Below are positions 28,868 through 37,469 of a DNA stretch of 64,000 bases, in pieces; position 1 is the first letter of the stretch; every line of letters starts with the position of its first letter. The notes below the pieces were generated by a model, which ran no database searches, had not been told where the DNA came from, and was given only the letters and a program-made list of their open reading frames with translations. Location of the stretch: contig JACKAU010000011.1 in the NCBI GenBank assembly GCA_020634855.1, forward strand, positions 62,001 through 126,000, read 5' to 3'. Source of the DNA: Anaerolineales bacterium. Lineage in GTDB: Bacteria; Chloroflexota; Anaerolineae; 4572-78; J111. The position numbers were made by a program, and so were the translations under genes.

Positions 28868-28957
28868 TTACATGGGATGTACTGGGGGAGCGACCTGCGC
28901 GGCTAATTTGCCCTTAGGTAATTTTAGAGCATCATTGACAATGATCACTTGTTTCAT
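28868..28957 (-). pseudogene. Truncated peptidyl-tRNA hydrolase 2 (N-terminal stump)
   Basis: A 29-codon frame starting MKQVIIVNDALKLPKGKLAA and then QVA matches the N-terminus of the archaeal/eukaryotic-type Pth2 family, including the conserved lysine-rich KGKLAAQVA helix. After that the sequence becomes unrelated (PPVHPM) and stops. A complete Pth2 has about 115-120 residues. What follows on the minus strand is repeat-derived sequence and the minisatellite, so the rest has been lost. It is immediately downstream of the deaminase gene and was probably its operon partner. Confidence 0.7.
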
Positions 28958-28980
28958 GCCTGGAGCGCGGTCAGTGGCTT

Positions 28981-29451
28981 CTATACCCAAAATCCGTCGT
29001 GGACCATTCCGGCTTCGTCCTCCAGTACCGGCCCCACCACTTCAATGGGTTTACGCACGTCTCTGAAGACGGTACGGCACGGCAGCAAGAAGACGTCCTC
29101 GTCAGCCTCGCCGATCATCGCATACAGGCGCTCCTGGCTGAGGCCAAAGACCACCCGCCTAACGTTTCCCCAAAAAATCGCGCCCGAACACATGGGGCAG
29201 GGTTCGGTGCTGGTGTACAGGGTGCATTGGGCCAGAACGTCCCGGTCATATTTTTGCGAGGCCAGCCGCATCAGGTTGGTCTCGGCGTGGCCGGTGCAAT
29301 CGCGGTCGGTGGTTACGGTATTTTCCGCTTCCAGCAGCACGTTGCCGGCCTCATCGACCAGCAGCGAGCCAAAGGGGTGATTCCCCTTGTCCCTGGCTCG
29401 CCGGGCAATGTCAATGGCTATTCGGATGAATTTGAGATCGTTTTCATGCAT
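28981..29451 (-). CDS. Cytidine/deoxycytidylate-type nucleobase deaminase
   Basis: A 156-aa zinc deaminase of the CDA fold. The HAE motif gives zinc ligand H55 and proton shuttle E57; PCPMC supplies ligands C85 and C88. The C-terminal region (RKPIEVVGPVLEDEA) resembles guanine deaminase/tRNA-adenosine-deaminase-like proteins (GuaD/TadA group). It deaminates a purine or pyrimidine base or nucleoside in the cytoplasm, but the substrate is not certain. It lacks the N-terminal basic region of true TadA. The truncated pth2 lies just downstream. Confidence 0.82.
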   Translation of the reverse strand: MHENDLKFIRIAIDIARRARDKGNHPFGSLLVDEAGNVLLEAENTVTTDRDCTGHAETNLMRLASQKYDRDVLAQCTLYTSTEPCPMCSGAIFWGNVRRVVFGLSQERLYAMIGEADEDVFLLPCRTVFRDVRKPIEVVGPVLEDEAGMVHDGFWV

Positions 29452-29462
29452 AATGGCGCCTT

Positions 29463-29553
29463 AATAATTGTGAATAATGAATAATTAATGGTGAATGGTG
29501 AATGAAAAACAACTTCACCGTTCACCATTCACAATCCACCATTCACAATTGTT
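29463..29553. repeat. Imperfect inverted repeat of ATTCACCATTCACAATT type
   Basis: AATTGTGAATAATGAATAAT and GGTGAATGGTGAATG on the left pair with TTCACCGTTCACCATTCACA and ACCATTCACAATTG on the right. It lies between the aldo/keto reductase end and the deaminase start and could form a long hairpin. Low-complexity elements of this kind are common intergenic fillers. Confidence 0.6.
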
Positions 29554-29661
29554 TTTACAAGATCGGCGAAAAATTGTCGATATAAGCCCCTCTGACGCTA
29601 AAAGATGCCTAGAAAGTAAGGCATTTCCCCCACTTCCTACCTCCGGCAATCACCAAAACCG

Positions 29662-30660
29662 TTACCAGGCGTACGCCTTAGGCGCTTCGCCGCCGGGGCC
29701 GGGAAAGATTTCATCGAGCTTTTGGAGCGTTGCCTCATCCAGCGTAATTTCGGTGGCGCGAACGGCGCTCTCTAGCTGCTCCATGGTACGCGGGCCGATA
29801 ATCGGCGCGGCGACGATAGGATTGTGCAGCAGCCAGGCCAGCGCGACTTCGCCGGGCGGCTGACCGATATCTTTACACAACGCTTCGTACTTTTCCAGCT
29901 TGGCCCGTTTTTCCTCGACCTGCTTCCGAAAATCTTCGTTGGTGCGCCGGCCGCTGGCCATCTTTTCCAACACGCCGCCCAGCAGGCCGCCACCTAGCGG
30001 GCTCCAGGGGATGAGGCCCAAGCCGTAGTGGCGACAAGCCGGAATGACTTCCAGTTCAACCATCCGGTTGTCGAGGTGATAAATGCTTTGTTCACTCACT
30101 AAACCCATCAGACCGCGTTTAGACGCCTCCTGACAGGCCGTAGCGATGTCCCAGCCGGCGAAGTTACTGGAGCCAACGTAGACAACTTTCCCCTGCTTAA
30201 CCAGGCTGTCGAAGCCCTGCCAGGTTTCGTCCCAGGGACACTCGCGATCGACGTGGTGCATCTGATACAGATCGATCCAGTCGGTCTGGAGCCGTTTCAG
30301 GCTGCCCTCGCAATGCTTTTTGATCTTCATCGCCGACAGGCTGCGCCGGTCGCTGTTGGGTTCCGGTTTGTTGGCTTTGCGAGTAACGGGATTAAAGACT
30401 TTCGTCGCCAAAACCACGGCATCGCGCCGCCCGCCGCCCTGAGCCAGCCAGCGGCCAATAATCTCTTCCGTAGCGCCGTTCTCAATAGACCAGCCGTAAA
30501 CGTCGGCCGTATCAAAGAAGTTGATGCCCAACTCCAGCGCCCGGTCCATAATTTTGAAACTGTCCTCTTCGGAGGTGTGCCAGCCGAAGTTCATCGTGCC
30601 CAGGCATAAGTTGCTAACGAGGACACCGTGCTGGCCTAATCTTCTGTGTTCGATTGCCAT
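29662..30660 (-). CDS. Aldo/keto reductase
   Basis: About 332 aa from an ATG preceded by AAGGAGA; a longer frame starting at 30726 runs into an intergenic repeat. The (beta/alpha)8 NAD(P)H-dependent oxidoreductase has the catalytic tetrad in family positions: Asp and Tyr in DTADVYGWS, Lys in VVLATKVF and His in QMHHVD. The N-terminus (MAIEHRRLGQHGVLVSNLCL) resembles the YajO/AKR11-like or potassium-channel-beta-like group. It reduces an aldehyde or ketone; the substrate is unknown. It forms a run of minus-strand oxidoreductases with the two upstream genes. Confidence 0.92.
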   Translation of the reverse strand: MAIEHRRLGQHGVLVSNLCLGTMNFGWHTSEEDSFKIMDRALELGINFFDTADVYGWSIENGATEEIIGRWLAQGGGRRDAVVLATKVFNPVTRKANKPEPNSDRRSLSAMKIKKHCEGSLKRLQTDWIDLYQMHHVDRECPWDETWQGFDSLVKQGKVVYVGSSNFAGWDIATACQEASKRGLMGLVSEQSIYHLDNRMVELEVIPACRHYGLGLIPWSPLGGGLLGGVLEKMASGRRTNEDFRKQVEEKRAKLEKYEALCKDIGQPPGEVALAWLLHNPIVAAPIIGPRTMEQLESAVRATEITLDEATLQKLDEIFPGPGGEAPKAYAW

Positions 30661-30686
30661 TTTTCTCCTTACAAAAATAAAGACCT

Positions 30687-30739
30687 GGAGCATCAAAGCT
30701 TGCTTTGATCGTGTTTGACAAAGCAAGCTTTGTCGCTCC
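30687..30739. repeat. Paired GGAGC...GCTCC palindromic repeat element
   Basis: GGAGCATCAAAGCTTGCTTTGATC and GACAAAGCAAGCTTTGTC then GCTCC form an outward pair so that the whole 53-bp unit begins with GGAGC and ends with GCTCC. Same family as at 26990 and 53215. It separates the aldo/keto reductase and AcuI-like genes. Confidence 0.8.
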
Positions 30740-30767
30740 TTATTAATTAATATCCAACTATCAAAAT

Positions 30768-31763
30768 CTACGCATTCACATCAATCACCAGCCGCCCTCG
30801 AACCTGCCCCTGCAATATATCCTCAGCCAGAGACTTGATGTTAGACAGCGGGGCGATCTCCATCGCCTGATCCAGGGCATCGAGCGGGAGGTCTTGGGCC
30901 AGCCGTCGCCAGGCTTCGACGCGCTGATCGTAGGGAACCATGACCGAGTCGATGCCAAGCAGGTTGACGCCGCGTAGAATGAAGGGGAAGACGGTCGTCG
31001 GGAGGTCAAAACCGCCGGCGTTGCCGCAGGCCGTCACGCTCGCGCCGGGGTTCATCGTTTTCAGCAGCGCGGCCAGGGTCTCGCCGCCTACCGTATCGAC
31101 CGCACCGGCCCAGCGGGCCGACTCTAATGGTCGCTTGGAAAGCGCAAAAGGAGAGCGATCGACCACTTCCGCTGCGCCCAACTCCTTGAGGTAATCGTGC
31201 GATTCGGTCCGGCCGGTGGAGGCGACCACGGTGTAGCCCAAATTCGCCAAAACGGCCACGGCGATACTGCCCACGCCGCCGGAAGCGCCGGTAACGACGA
31301 CTTCACCGTCGCCAGGGGTCAGCCCCATTTTTTCTAAGGCCAGCACGCTCAGCATGGCGGTAAAGCCCGCCGTACCGATGCCCATCGACTGGGCCAGTGT
31401 CAATCCTGAGGGCAGCGGCACTAACCAGCCGGCTTTAAGGCGAGCCATTTGACTGTAACCGCCCCAATATTTCTCGCCGACCCCCCAGCCGGTCAGCACG
31501 ACTTGATCGCCGGCTTTGTAGTCGGGCGAACTCGACTCGGCGACAATGCCGGCTAAATCGATGCCGGGCACCATCGGGAATCCTCGCACGACTTTCCCTT
31601 TGTTGGTGACGGCCAATCCGTCTTTATAGTTCAAGGTGGAGTAGGCCACCGAGACCAACACGTCGCCGTCCGGCAAATCGTCCAGAGACAATGTTTTTAG
31701 CGACGCGTTAAATTCGTCGTTGTCTTTTTCTAACAATAATGCTTTAAATGTGTTTTCAGACAT
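30768..31763 (-). CDS. acuI: Acrylyl-CoA reductase-like MDR oxidoreductase (AcuI/YhdH family)
   Basis: A 331-aa medium-chain dehydrogenase/reductase without the structural zinc lobe. The N-terminal STLNYKDGLAVTNKGKVVR and PMVPGIDLAG are characteristic of YhdH/AcuI. The NADPH-binding segment is VTGASGGVGSIAVAVLANLG near residues 157-176. AcuI reduces acrylyl-CoA to propionyl-CoA with NADPH, detoxifying acrylyl-CoA. A strong family match; the physiological role here is inferred. Confidence 0.88.
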   Translation of the reverse strand: MSENTFKALLLEKDNDEFNASLKTLSLDDLPDGDVLVSVAYSTLNYKDGLAVTNKGKVVRGFPMVPGIDLAGIVAESSSPDYKAGDQVVLTGWGVGEKYWGGYSQMARLKAGWLVPLPSGLTLAQSMGIGTAGFTAMLSVLALEKMGLTPGDGEVVVTGASGGVGSIAVAVLANLGYTVVASTGRTESHDYLKELGAAEVVDRSPFALSKRPLESARWAGAVDTVGGETLAALLKTMNPGASVTACGNAGGFDLPTTVFPFILRGVNLLGIDSVMVPYDQRVEAWRRLAQDLPLDALDQAMEIAPLSNIKSLAEDILQGQVRGRLVIDVNA

Positions 31764-31812
31764 GATTGCTCCTTTGAATAATAGCTACACTGCTAATTGG
31801 CTATATCTTTTC

Positions 31813-32682
31813 TCAGCGGTCCCCATAAGTACGATGCCGTGACACCACCCAATCTCTGAGACGATCAGGTAGAAGCCAGGCCACTAAAGCCCCAATTTTG
31901 GCATTACGACCCACCAGGTAACGCGTTTTAGGCCGGGCGGTCAACAGGGCCTCTGCCACCACTTTGGCAACTGTTTCAGCCGGAATGCCCGCTTCACCTC
32001 GGCGCATAACGGCTTCTACGAGATGCGCCATGGCCGGACCGTACAACTTCTCAGCCTGCTGCGGCAGATCATCGGCCATCGCTTGGGCCTCGTTCACCGA
32101 TTTGTGCCAAATGGGTGTTTTGATAGCTCCCGGCTCGATACAAATCACCTCGATACCCCAGGGTTTCAATTCCACCCGCAACGAGTCATTTAGGGCTTCG
32201 AGCGCAAATTTAGAAGCCGCATACGGTCCTAAATACGGCATCGCTATCCGACCGCTAATCGAACTCATATTGATCACTCGCCCCCGAGCCGGGCGCAGCA
32301 GCGGCAAAAAGGCCTGGGTCACGGCCATCTGGCCAAGCACATTGATCTCAAACTGCGACTTAAGTTTGGCCGCCGGCAAGAACTCCAACGGGCCGCCGAC
32401 CGCAATACCGGCGTTGTTGACCAAACCCGCCAGCCCGCTGCCGTTCAATGCAGTCCGAACCTGTTCGGCGGCGGCAGTAATGGTGGCCTGGTCTGTGACG
32501 TCGATAAAGATCGGCGTCAAGCCGGCTGAGGCGGCTTGTTGGAGGTCAACGGCATCCGCCGGCCGGCGCACTCCGGCAAAAACACGCAGCCCTAATTGGT
32601 CGAAGTGCAAGGCGCAAGCCCGACCGATGCCGGTCGACGCGCCGGTAATAACCACAGCCTTGGATGATAACTGGGTTGTCAT
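31813..32682 (-). CDS. Short-chain dehydrogenase/reductase
   Basis: A 289-aa classical SDR. The cofactor-binding TGASTGIG (13-20), NNAG motif, catalytic serine in MSSISGR and YxxxK in YAASKF are all present. The C-terminal extension after residue 230 and the IEPGAIKTPIW segment resemble retinol-dehydrogenase-like SDRs. It should oxidise or reduce a hydrophobic alcohol/ketone. It lies 50 bp upstream of acuI on the same strand, so co-transcription is plausible. Confidence 0.92.
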   Translation of the reverse strand: MTTQLSSKAVVITGASTGIGRACALHFDQLGLRVFAGVRRPADAVDLQQAASAGLTPIFIDVTDQATITAAAEQVRTALNGSGLAGLVNNAGIAVGGPLEFLPAAKLKSQFEINVLGQMAVTQAFLPLLRPARGRVINMSSISGRIAMPYLGPYAASKFALEALNDSLRVELKPWGIEVICIEPGAIKTPIWHKSVNEAQAMADDLPQQAEKLYGPAMAHLVEAVMRRGEAGIPAETVAKVVAEALLTARPKTRYLVGRNAKIGALVAWLLPDRLRDWVVSRHRTYGDR

Positions 32683-32761
32683 TCGTTAATTTTCTCGCCA
32701 GGATGTTGATATGGGGTATAATACACCAAAGTGGGAATAAGGTTAAGAAAAGAGGTTAGCC

Positions 32762-33547
32762 TTGGTTGAATGGTATTTAGGCACGGTTGGGTTTAGTTAC
32801 AAAGATTGGAATGGTGTGTTTTATCCGCCTGGAACCGCAGCGCGACAGTATTTGGCGCATTACAGCCAGATCTTTAACAGCGTCGAATTGGACTCAACGT
32901 TTTACGGCACACCGCCGCCGGAACGCGTCCAGCAGTGGGCCATGACCGCGCCGCCCGGCTTTAAATTTAGCGTCAAAACACCGCGCCAGATTACCCACGA
33001 CCTGCGTCTGATCGGCGCGATAGAGCCGATGATGACGTTTCTCGAGACAATGAACTTGTTGGGTGACAAATTAGGCCCGGTGTTGATCCAGCTTCCACCC
33101 AGTTTGACCATAGGGGCGATCGATACGGTCAACGACTTTATCACGGCGCTGCCTGCGGAGTGGCGTTACGCGGTTGAATTTCGGCATGAGTCTTGGTTTA
33201 CGCCCCAAACGGCGGCGTTATTGGCGGCGCATAGAATATGTTGGGTTTCTACTGAATACGTCGACGTCCCTAAACAAGTTGTCCCGACCACCGATCTTCT
33301 GTACATTCGCTGGCTGGGGCGGCACGGTCAATTTGAGTACAAAGGTCAGGAACAGATCGATGTCACCCCCCAACTGCACTGGTGGATCGACCAGCTTCAG
33401 CCCCATCTGCCTCGTTTTGAAACCATCTATGGCTTTTTCAATAACGACTACTCCGGTCATTCGCCGCGAACATGCAATCGATTTAAAGAGATGATCGGAT
33501 TGGCGACCAGCTATCCTGAAATTCCGCAGCAGGGGCGGTTATTTTAA
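32762..33547 (+). CDS. DUF72 family protein
   Basis: A 261-aa protein with typical DUF72 features: GTVGFSYKDWNGVFYPPG near the N-terminus, YSQIFNSVELDSTFYGTP, FKFSVKTPRQITHD, an EFRHESWF motif and the terminal YGFFNNDYSGHSPRTC segment. The family has a TIM-barrel-like fold and no established reaction. The likely start is TTG at 32762 behind AGAGGT; the neighbouring ATG is out of frame. It is divergent from the SDR gene, with TATAAT at 32717-32722 in the spacer. Confidence 0.88.
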   Translation: MVEWYLGTVGFSYKDWNGVFYPPGTAARQYLAHYSQIFNSVELDSTFYGTPPPERVQQWAMTAPPGFKFSVKTPRQITHDLRLIGAIEPMMTFLETMNLLGDKLGPVLIQLPPSLTIGAIDTVNDFITALPAEWRYAVEFRHESWFTPQTAALLAAHRICWVSTEYVDVPKQVVPTTDLLYIRWLGRHGQFEYKGQEQIDVTPQLHWWIDQLQPHLPRFETIYGFFNNDYSGHSPRTCNRFKEMIGLATSYPEIPQQGRLF

Positions 33548-33653
33548 CCTGAGAAATTTGTCACAATCAGGGCTAAACTTGGTTCTTTGCTAAAATTGAG
33601 CTATTATTACCCGGCTATTATTGAGTAGTTACCAGTAGGTCAGGATTTCAACC

Positions 33654-34613
33654 ATGCCTATAACAATCAATCGATATGCCGCGTTCGCCTGGGGAACGCT
33701 TCTACTCAACATTTTCGTTATTTTGTGGGGGGCGTTTGTGCGAGCCACCGGCTCCGGCGCGGGCTGTGGCAGCCATTGGCCGTCTTGTAACGGCGAGGTT
33801 ATTCCCTGGTCGGCCCAAACAGAGACGCTAATTGAGTTTACCCACCGTATTACCAGCGGGCTGGCGTTGATCGCGGTGGTGATTTTGCTGGTGTGGGCTA
33901 TGCGCAATTATCCCAAAGGGCATGTGGTTCGGCTGGGGGCTAAGTTGTCGCTGGCTTTCCTAATTCTCGAAGCTTTACTGGGAGCCGGGTTAGTGTTGTT
34001 CGAACTGGTCGCCTATAACGACTCGGTCACCAGAGCGGTGGTGGGAGCGTTGCATTTGGTCAACACCTTTTTGCTGCTGAGCGTGCTGACGTTGACGGCC
34101 TGGTGGGCGTCGGGCGGGCAGCCGGTGCAATGGCGGGGGCAGGGCTGGCTGGGGTGGGCGATCTGGGCCGGTTTTGTCGCTATTCTATTTTTGGGGGCCA
34201 GTGGGGCAGTTACGGCCCTAGGCGATACTCTCTTTCCGGCTACCTCGCTGGTTGAGGGTTTACGCGAAAAGTTTTCACCGACGGCCCATTTTCTGGTTCG
34301 CTTGCGGCTTTATCACCCAATTTTAGCGATTGTGGTCGGAGCTTATCTGATTATGATCGCCAACTTGTTTAATTTTTATCGATCGACCCTCGCCACAAAA
34401 CAGTTGACCAGAGTACTAACGGGCCTATATATTATTCAATTGTTGGTTGGGGCTTTCAATGTAGTGTTGTTAGCGCCAATCTGGATGCAGTTGATCCATC
34501 TTTTTTTAGCCGATTTGGTCTTAATTGTTTTTGTGCTTTTTATGGCGGCGGCTTTTGCTCAACATGTCTCCCAAGGAGAGCCAATCCGTCGCGCTGTACC
34601 CCAAGCTGGGTAG
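33654..34613 (+). CDS. ctaA: Heme A synthase-like protein (COX15/CtaA)
   Basis: A 319-aa integral membrane protein with about eight helices in two related halves. Conserved histidines occur in EFTHRITSG, GALHLVNTF, TAHFLVRLRLYH and QLIHLF, matching the heme-binding His of COX15/CtaA. The first extracytoplasmic loop has the cysteine pair of the B. subtilis type (GCGSHWPSCNG). It should convert heme O to heme A for an aa3-type oxidase. No ctaB or cytochrome oxidase genes lie nearby. It ends 10 bp before the pdxH start. Confidence 0.9.
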   Translation: MPITINRYAAFAWGTLLLNIFVILWGAFVRATGSGAGCGSHWPSCNGEVIPWSAQTETLIEFTHRITSGLALIAVVILLVWAMRNYPKGHVVRLGAKLSLAFLILEALLGAGLVLFELVAYNDSVTRAVVGALHLVNTFLLLSVLTLTAWWASGGQPVQWRGQGWLGWAIWAGFVAILFLGASGAVTALGDTLFPATSLVEGLREKFSPTAHFLVRLRLYHPILAIVVGAYLIMIANLFNFYRSTLATKQLTRVLTGLYIIQLLVGAFNVVLLAPIWMQLIHLFLADLVLIVFVLFMAAAFAQHVSQGEPIRRAVPQAG

Positions 34614-34623
34614 GAGGTACTCG

Positions 34624-35283
34624 ATGGACAACTCAGAGAATAATTCTTCCGTAACCGATCTCCGGATCGAGTATGAAAGTCCCGCACTGCGGCGAAATAC
34701 CCTGAAGAAGAATCCGCTGGAGCAGTTCAGACTGTGGTTGGATGAAGCCATCGCCGCCAACATCATCGAACCTCAAGCCATGATCCTATCTACAGCCACT
34801 AGCGATGGTATTCCGTCAGCCCGAACGGTTCTGATTCGAGGTTATGATGAACGCGGCTTTGTATTCTATACGAATTACCAGAGCCAAAAAGGGCGAGAGT
34901 TAGCCGAAAATCCCCACGCAGCGCTAACCTGTTACTGGGCGGTCCTTCATCGACAGGTCCGGATTGCCGGTTCGGTTAGCCGGGTGTCGAGCGAAGAGTC
35001 GGAAAGTTATTTTAAGAGTCGGCCAGAGGGTAGCAAAATTGGGGCGTGGGCGTCAAAACAAAGCCAGGTACTCCGCAGTCGCGCCGAATTAGAAACGGAA
35101 GTAAAGGAATTTGAAGCCGAATTTGAGGGCAAAGAAATTCCTCGACCTCTGTATTGGGGGGGATATCGGCTGTTGCCGGATATGATCGAGTTTTGGCAAG
35201 GCCAACCCAGCCGTCTGCATGACCGCTTTCGGTACATTCGAGAGGATGACGATAGCTGGACCATCCAGCGGCTTTCACCGTAA
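34624..35283 (+). CDS. pdxH: Pyridoxamine 5'-phosphate oxidase
   Basis: About 219 aa starting at the ATG preceded by TAGGAGGT; a longer frame overlaps ctaA and is rejected. The FMN-dependent enzyme oxidises PNP or PMP to pyridoxal 5'-phosphate. Family signatures are DGIPSARTVLIRGYDERGF, the FMN-binding YTNYQSQKGREL, RQVRIAGSV, and the C-terminal dimer/FMN region RPLYWGGYRLLP with WQGQPSRLHDR. All are intact and the length is standard. Confidence 0.95.
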   Translation: MDNSENNSSVTDLRIEYESPALRRNTLKKNPLEQFRLWLDEAIAANIIEPQAMILSTATSDGIPSARTVLIRGYDERGFVFYTNYQSQKGRELAENPHAALTCYWAVLHRQVRIAGSVSRVSSEESESYFKSRPEGSKIGAWASKQSQVLRSRAELETEVKEFEAEFEGKEIPRPLYWGGYRLLPDMIEFWQGQPSRLHDRFRYIREDDDSWTIQRLSP

Positions 35284-35586
35284 CCCGTTTTGAGAATACC
35301 ATTACATAAAGTAATTGGGGTTTGACAACGTCATATAGTTGTGTTAGTCTTGAAAAAATTGTTTGAATTTGTTACAATCAATAACAGTCTATATCTATGG
35401 ATCCTGACATAATTACCCGAATGGGTATTATCTATCTCCACTAGAGACCCCTAAAGATCTGAGTTGGCAGTAACGATGTCAGCTATGTAAATCATTATGG
35501 TGTATTAGCAATTATCGTTTGCGTAATGTGGCTGCTTCTGATAAGGGCTAGCTCAGGTTAACAAAATCGAAATAAGCGGAACCGGA
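35284..35586. other. Intergenic leader of the receiver gene
   Basis: About 300 bp without a gene. It holds the promoter at 35350-35378 and, upstream, TTGACA at 35322-35327 with only a weak -10. The leader from the promoter to the GTG start is about 200 nt and unexplained. Confidence 0.5.
35350..35378 (+). promoter_or_regulatory. Sigma-70-type promoter of the receiver gene
   Basis: TTGAAA (35350-35355) and TACAAT (35373-35378) are spaced by 17 bp in an A/T-rich context. This is one of the best promoter matches in the window. Confidence 0.6.
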
Positions 35587-35961
35587 GTGCGTTCAGTGCC
35601 AAAAGTATTATATGTAGAGGATCATCCAGCCCAGCGAGATATTTTAGCTCAAATGTTAGAGTTAAATGGATTTGAAGTGGCCGTGGCCAGTGATGGCCTG
35701 GAAGGCGTGGAAAAAGCCCAATCCTGGCTACCAGACCTGATTTTAATGGATCTGCGTATGCCTAAAATGGATGGGTTCGAAGCGATTAAAGTGATTCGCT
35801 CTGAAGACAAAACCCAAGCGATACCGATCATTGCAATTTCGGCTTGGGCCAGTGCCAAGCACAAAGAGCGAGCCTTAGCCGCCGGGGCCAATGAACATTT
35901 CACTAAGCCTGTTGACCTTAACCGGCTCTTGACAACGATTGGCAGATATCTCAAGGAATAA
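35587..35961 (+). CDS. Single-domain response regulator (CheY-like)
   Basis: A 124-aa receiver domain with no output domain. Acidic pocket E11/D12, phosphoacceptor D55 (LILMDLRMP), the conserved Ser in ISAWA and Lys in FTKPVDL are present. It probably starts at GTG 35587, though GTG 35596 is possible. It would relay a phosphate from a hybrid or stand-alone kinase, like DivK- or CheY-type proteins; no kinase gene is adjacent. A clear terminator follows, so it is monocistronic. Confidence 0.9.
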   Translation: MRSVPKVLYVEDHPAQRDILAQMLELNGFEVAVASDGLEGVEKAQSWLPDLILMDLRMPKMDGFEAIKVIRSEDKTQAIPIIAISAWASAKHKERALAAGANEHFTKPVDLNRLLTTIGRYLKE

Positions 35962-35984
35962 CAACTGTTATTTTATTGGTAAAA

Positions 35985-36025
35985 AAAGGCGGCATTCGCT
36001 AGGAATGCCGCTCTTTCAATTTTTT
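35985..36025 (+). terminator. Rho-independent terminator after the receiver gene
   Basis: GCGGCATTC (35989-35997) and GAATGCCGC (36003-36011) form a perfect 9-bp stem with a 5-nt loop, followed by TCTTTC and T6. Confidence 0.88.
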
Positions 36026-36051
36026 GCGAATTTAATGACGGTCCGCATTGA

Positions 36052-36591
36052 TTATCTGGTGCGATAGAGCGCCCCATAAACAAGCAAAACGACCACTAAG
36101 CCACCACTAATCCAAAGCAGATAACCACGACTCGTAACCGGTAAAATACCGCCGCTCGATGGCATCACTTCCGATGGCGCTGCAGGCGTTGATACTGCCG
36201 ACTCTGCTTCGCTTGCGGGCGTAGTTGGTTGCACCACCATTGTACTGGTCGGTGTTACCGCAACGGCGTTACCGGCCTCCCCGCCCTCGCCTTCGGGTGG
36301 TTGGTCCGAACCGCTTTCTTCCTCTTGAGTGGGTTCATCAACTTGAGCAGCGGTTTCCCCACTAACCACAGGCGTGCTGGTGGAAGTTGGTTCGGGGGTG
36401 AACGTGGGCGTAGGGGTAATTGTTGAGGTTGGGGTGTCGGTAGGGGGTACCACAGTAGGGGGCACTGCCGCCGTCTGAGCAGCCGCTATTTCCTGCGCCC
36501 GATTGGACTGAGTAAAAAAGAGCACGCCGCCAAGCCCCATCAAGCCAATACAGATCAACCCAATTAGTGCGATGGCGATGAGAATGAACAA
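36052..36591 (-). CDS. Small PT-rich surface protein with LPVTS tail
   Basis: A 179-aa protein: an N-terminal hydrophobic segment (about 2-27), a Pro/Thr/Glu-rich stalk, then LPVTS at about 150-154, a hydrophobic segment and a short basic end (RTR). The arrangement mimics a sortase signal, although Ser replaces the canonical Gly. Two membrane segments and a stalk suggest a hairpin or a processed surface protein. No globular domain is present. A promoter candidate lies upstream at 36696-36724. Confidence 0.72.
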   Translation of the reverse strand: MFILIAIALIGLICIGLMGLGGVLFFTQSNRAQEIAAAQTAAVPPTVVPPTDTPTSTITPTPTFTPEPTSTSTPVVSGETAAQVDEPTQEEESGSDQPPEGEGGEAGNAVAVTPTSTMVVQPTTPASEAESAVSTPAAPSEVMPSSGGILPVTSRGYLLWISGGLVVVLLVYGALYRTR

Positions 36592-36695
36592 ACGGCTATT
36601 TGATTCCCGACCTTCTATTTCATCCGATGAAATGGCTCTATCTCCAAATATTTCTACACGGTCATGAATTTTTGGGCAATTTGCACCTTTTTAAT

Positions 36696-36724
36696 ATAAT
36701 AACCGTATTCTTCATTATGGTCAA
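36696..36724 (-). promoter_or_regulatory. Promoter candidate for the LPVTS surface protein
   Basis: Read on the minus strand, TTGACC (36719-36724) and TATTAT (36696-36701) are spaced by 17 bp. The -35 region ATACTTGACCATAAT is identical to that upstream of the LysM/PKD protein at 43841. Confidence 0.55.
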
Positions 36725-36774
36725 GTATGAATATTACAAAATCGAACAATACGAGAAATAGGTGGTAAGATTCC

Positions 36775-37359
36775 GTGGTTCGCTATATTTCAGACGATGA
36801 CAATGACGAACTAACTTTACAAGAACCGGAAGTTATGGCCTACCTGGTGCTGCTTTCAAATGGCCGGGTTAGTCACTCGTTTCCACTGCGAGGCGAGGTC
36901 AATTTAGGCCGGGATCGAAAAAATGGCATTGTTGTGTCTGATCAGAAGGTATCACGCCACCATGCTCGACTGAGCCCAACGCAAGAGACATTTATTCTAC
37001 AAGATGAGGGCAGCGCTAACGGAACCTACTTAAATGGAGTCCTGATCAAGCAGCCAACGCGTTTAAAGGACAAAGACCGGATTGGCATCGGCGATACTGA
37101 CTTCTTGTTTACGAACAGCATCGTTGATCCGGCTGCTGTGGATCAGCCCGTCTTTTTTGAATCGAAACCTGTAGCAGCCCAAGGCTCATCATCGCCATTG
37201 GCCTTATCAGCTCCCAACAAAAACACCTGGCTCATTTTGGGCTGTATGAGCCTCACTATTATCGGGTTATTAGTCGCTCTAGCCGCCTTACTGGGCATGT
37301 TTGTGGGTCGAAGTCAGGTAGGCGGTTGGTTATTTATTTACTTTATGGGATTTTTATAA
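36775..37359 (+). CDS. FHA domain protein with a C-terminal membrane segment
   Basis: A 194-aa protein from a GTG start. A forkhead-associated domain spans about residues 25-110 with phosphothreonine-binding signatures GR (NLGRDRKN), SRHHA and NGTYLNG. A transmembrane helix lies at about 149-172. The FHA domain should bind phosphothreonine peptides on the cytoplasmic side, tethering a partner of a Ser/Thr kinase to the membrane. No kinase gene is in the window. Confidence 0.85.
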   Translation: MVRYISDDDNDELTLQEPEVMAYLVLLSNGRVSHSFPLRGEVNLGRDRKNGIVVSDQKVSRHHARLSPTQETFILQDEGSANGTYLNGVLIKQPTRLKDKDRIGIGDTDFLFTNSIVDPAAVDQPVFFESKPVAAQGSSSPLALSAPNKNTWLILGCMSLTIIGLLVALAALLGMFVGRSQVGGWLFIYFMGFL

Positions 37360-37469
37360 CGCCGCTTGAATGGGATGAGGCGTATAACCAGGTCGGATTG
37401 CTCCGGCCTTTTTGTTTAATTACCGCCGCCAACTTTTCACGTCGCTCAATACATGGTACTATTTCGCCC

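Noticed and set aside
28713..29380. Plus-strand open frames across the deaminase
   Set aside because: Antisense to a gene with intact zinc-deaminase motifs.
31964..32689. 241-codon open frame antisense to the SDR gene
   Set aside because: The minus strand has complete SDR motifs; the plus-strand product has none.
32717..32722. TATAAT as promoter of the DUF72 gene
   Set aside because: No acceptable -35 element at 16-18 bp on the plus strand; left as a remark only.
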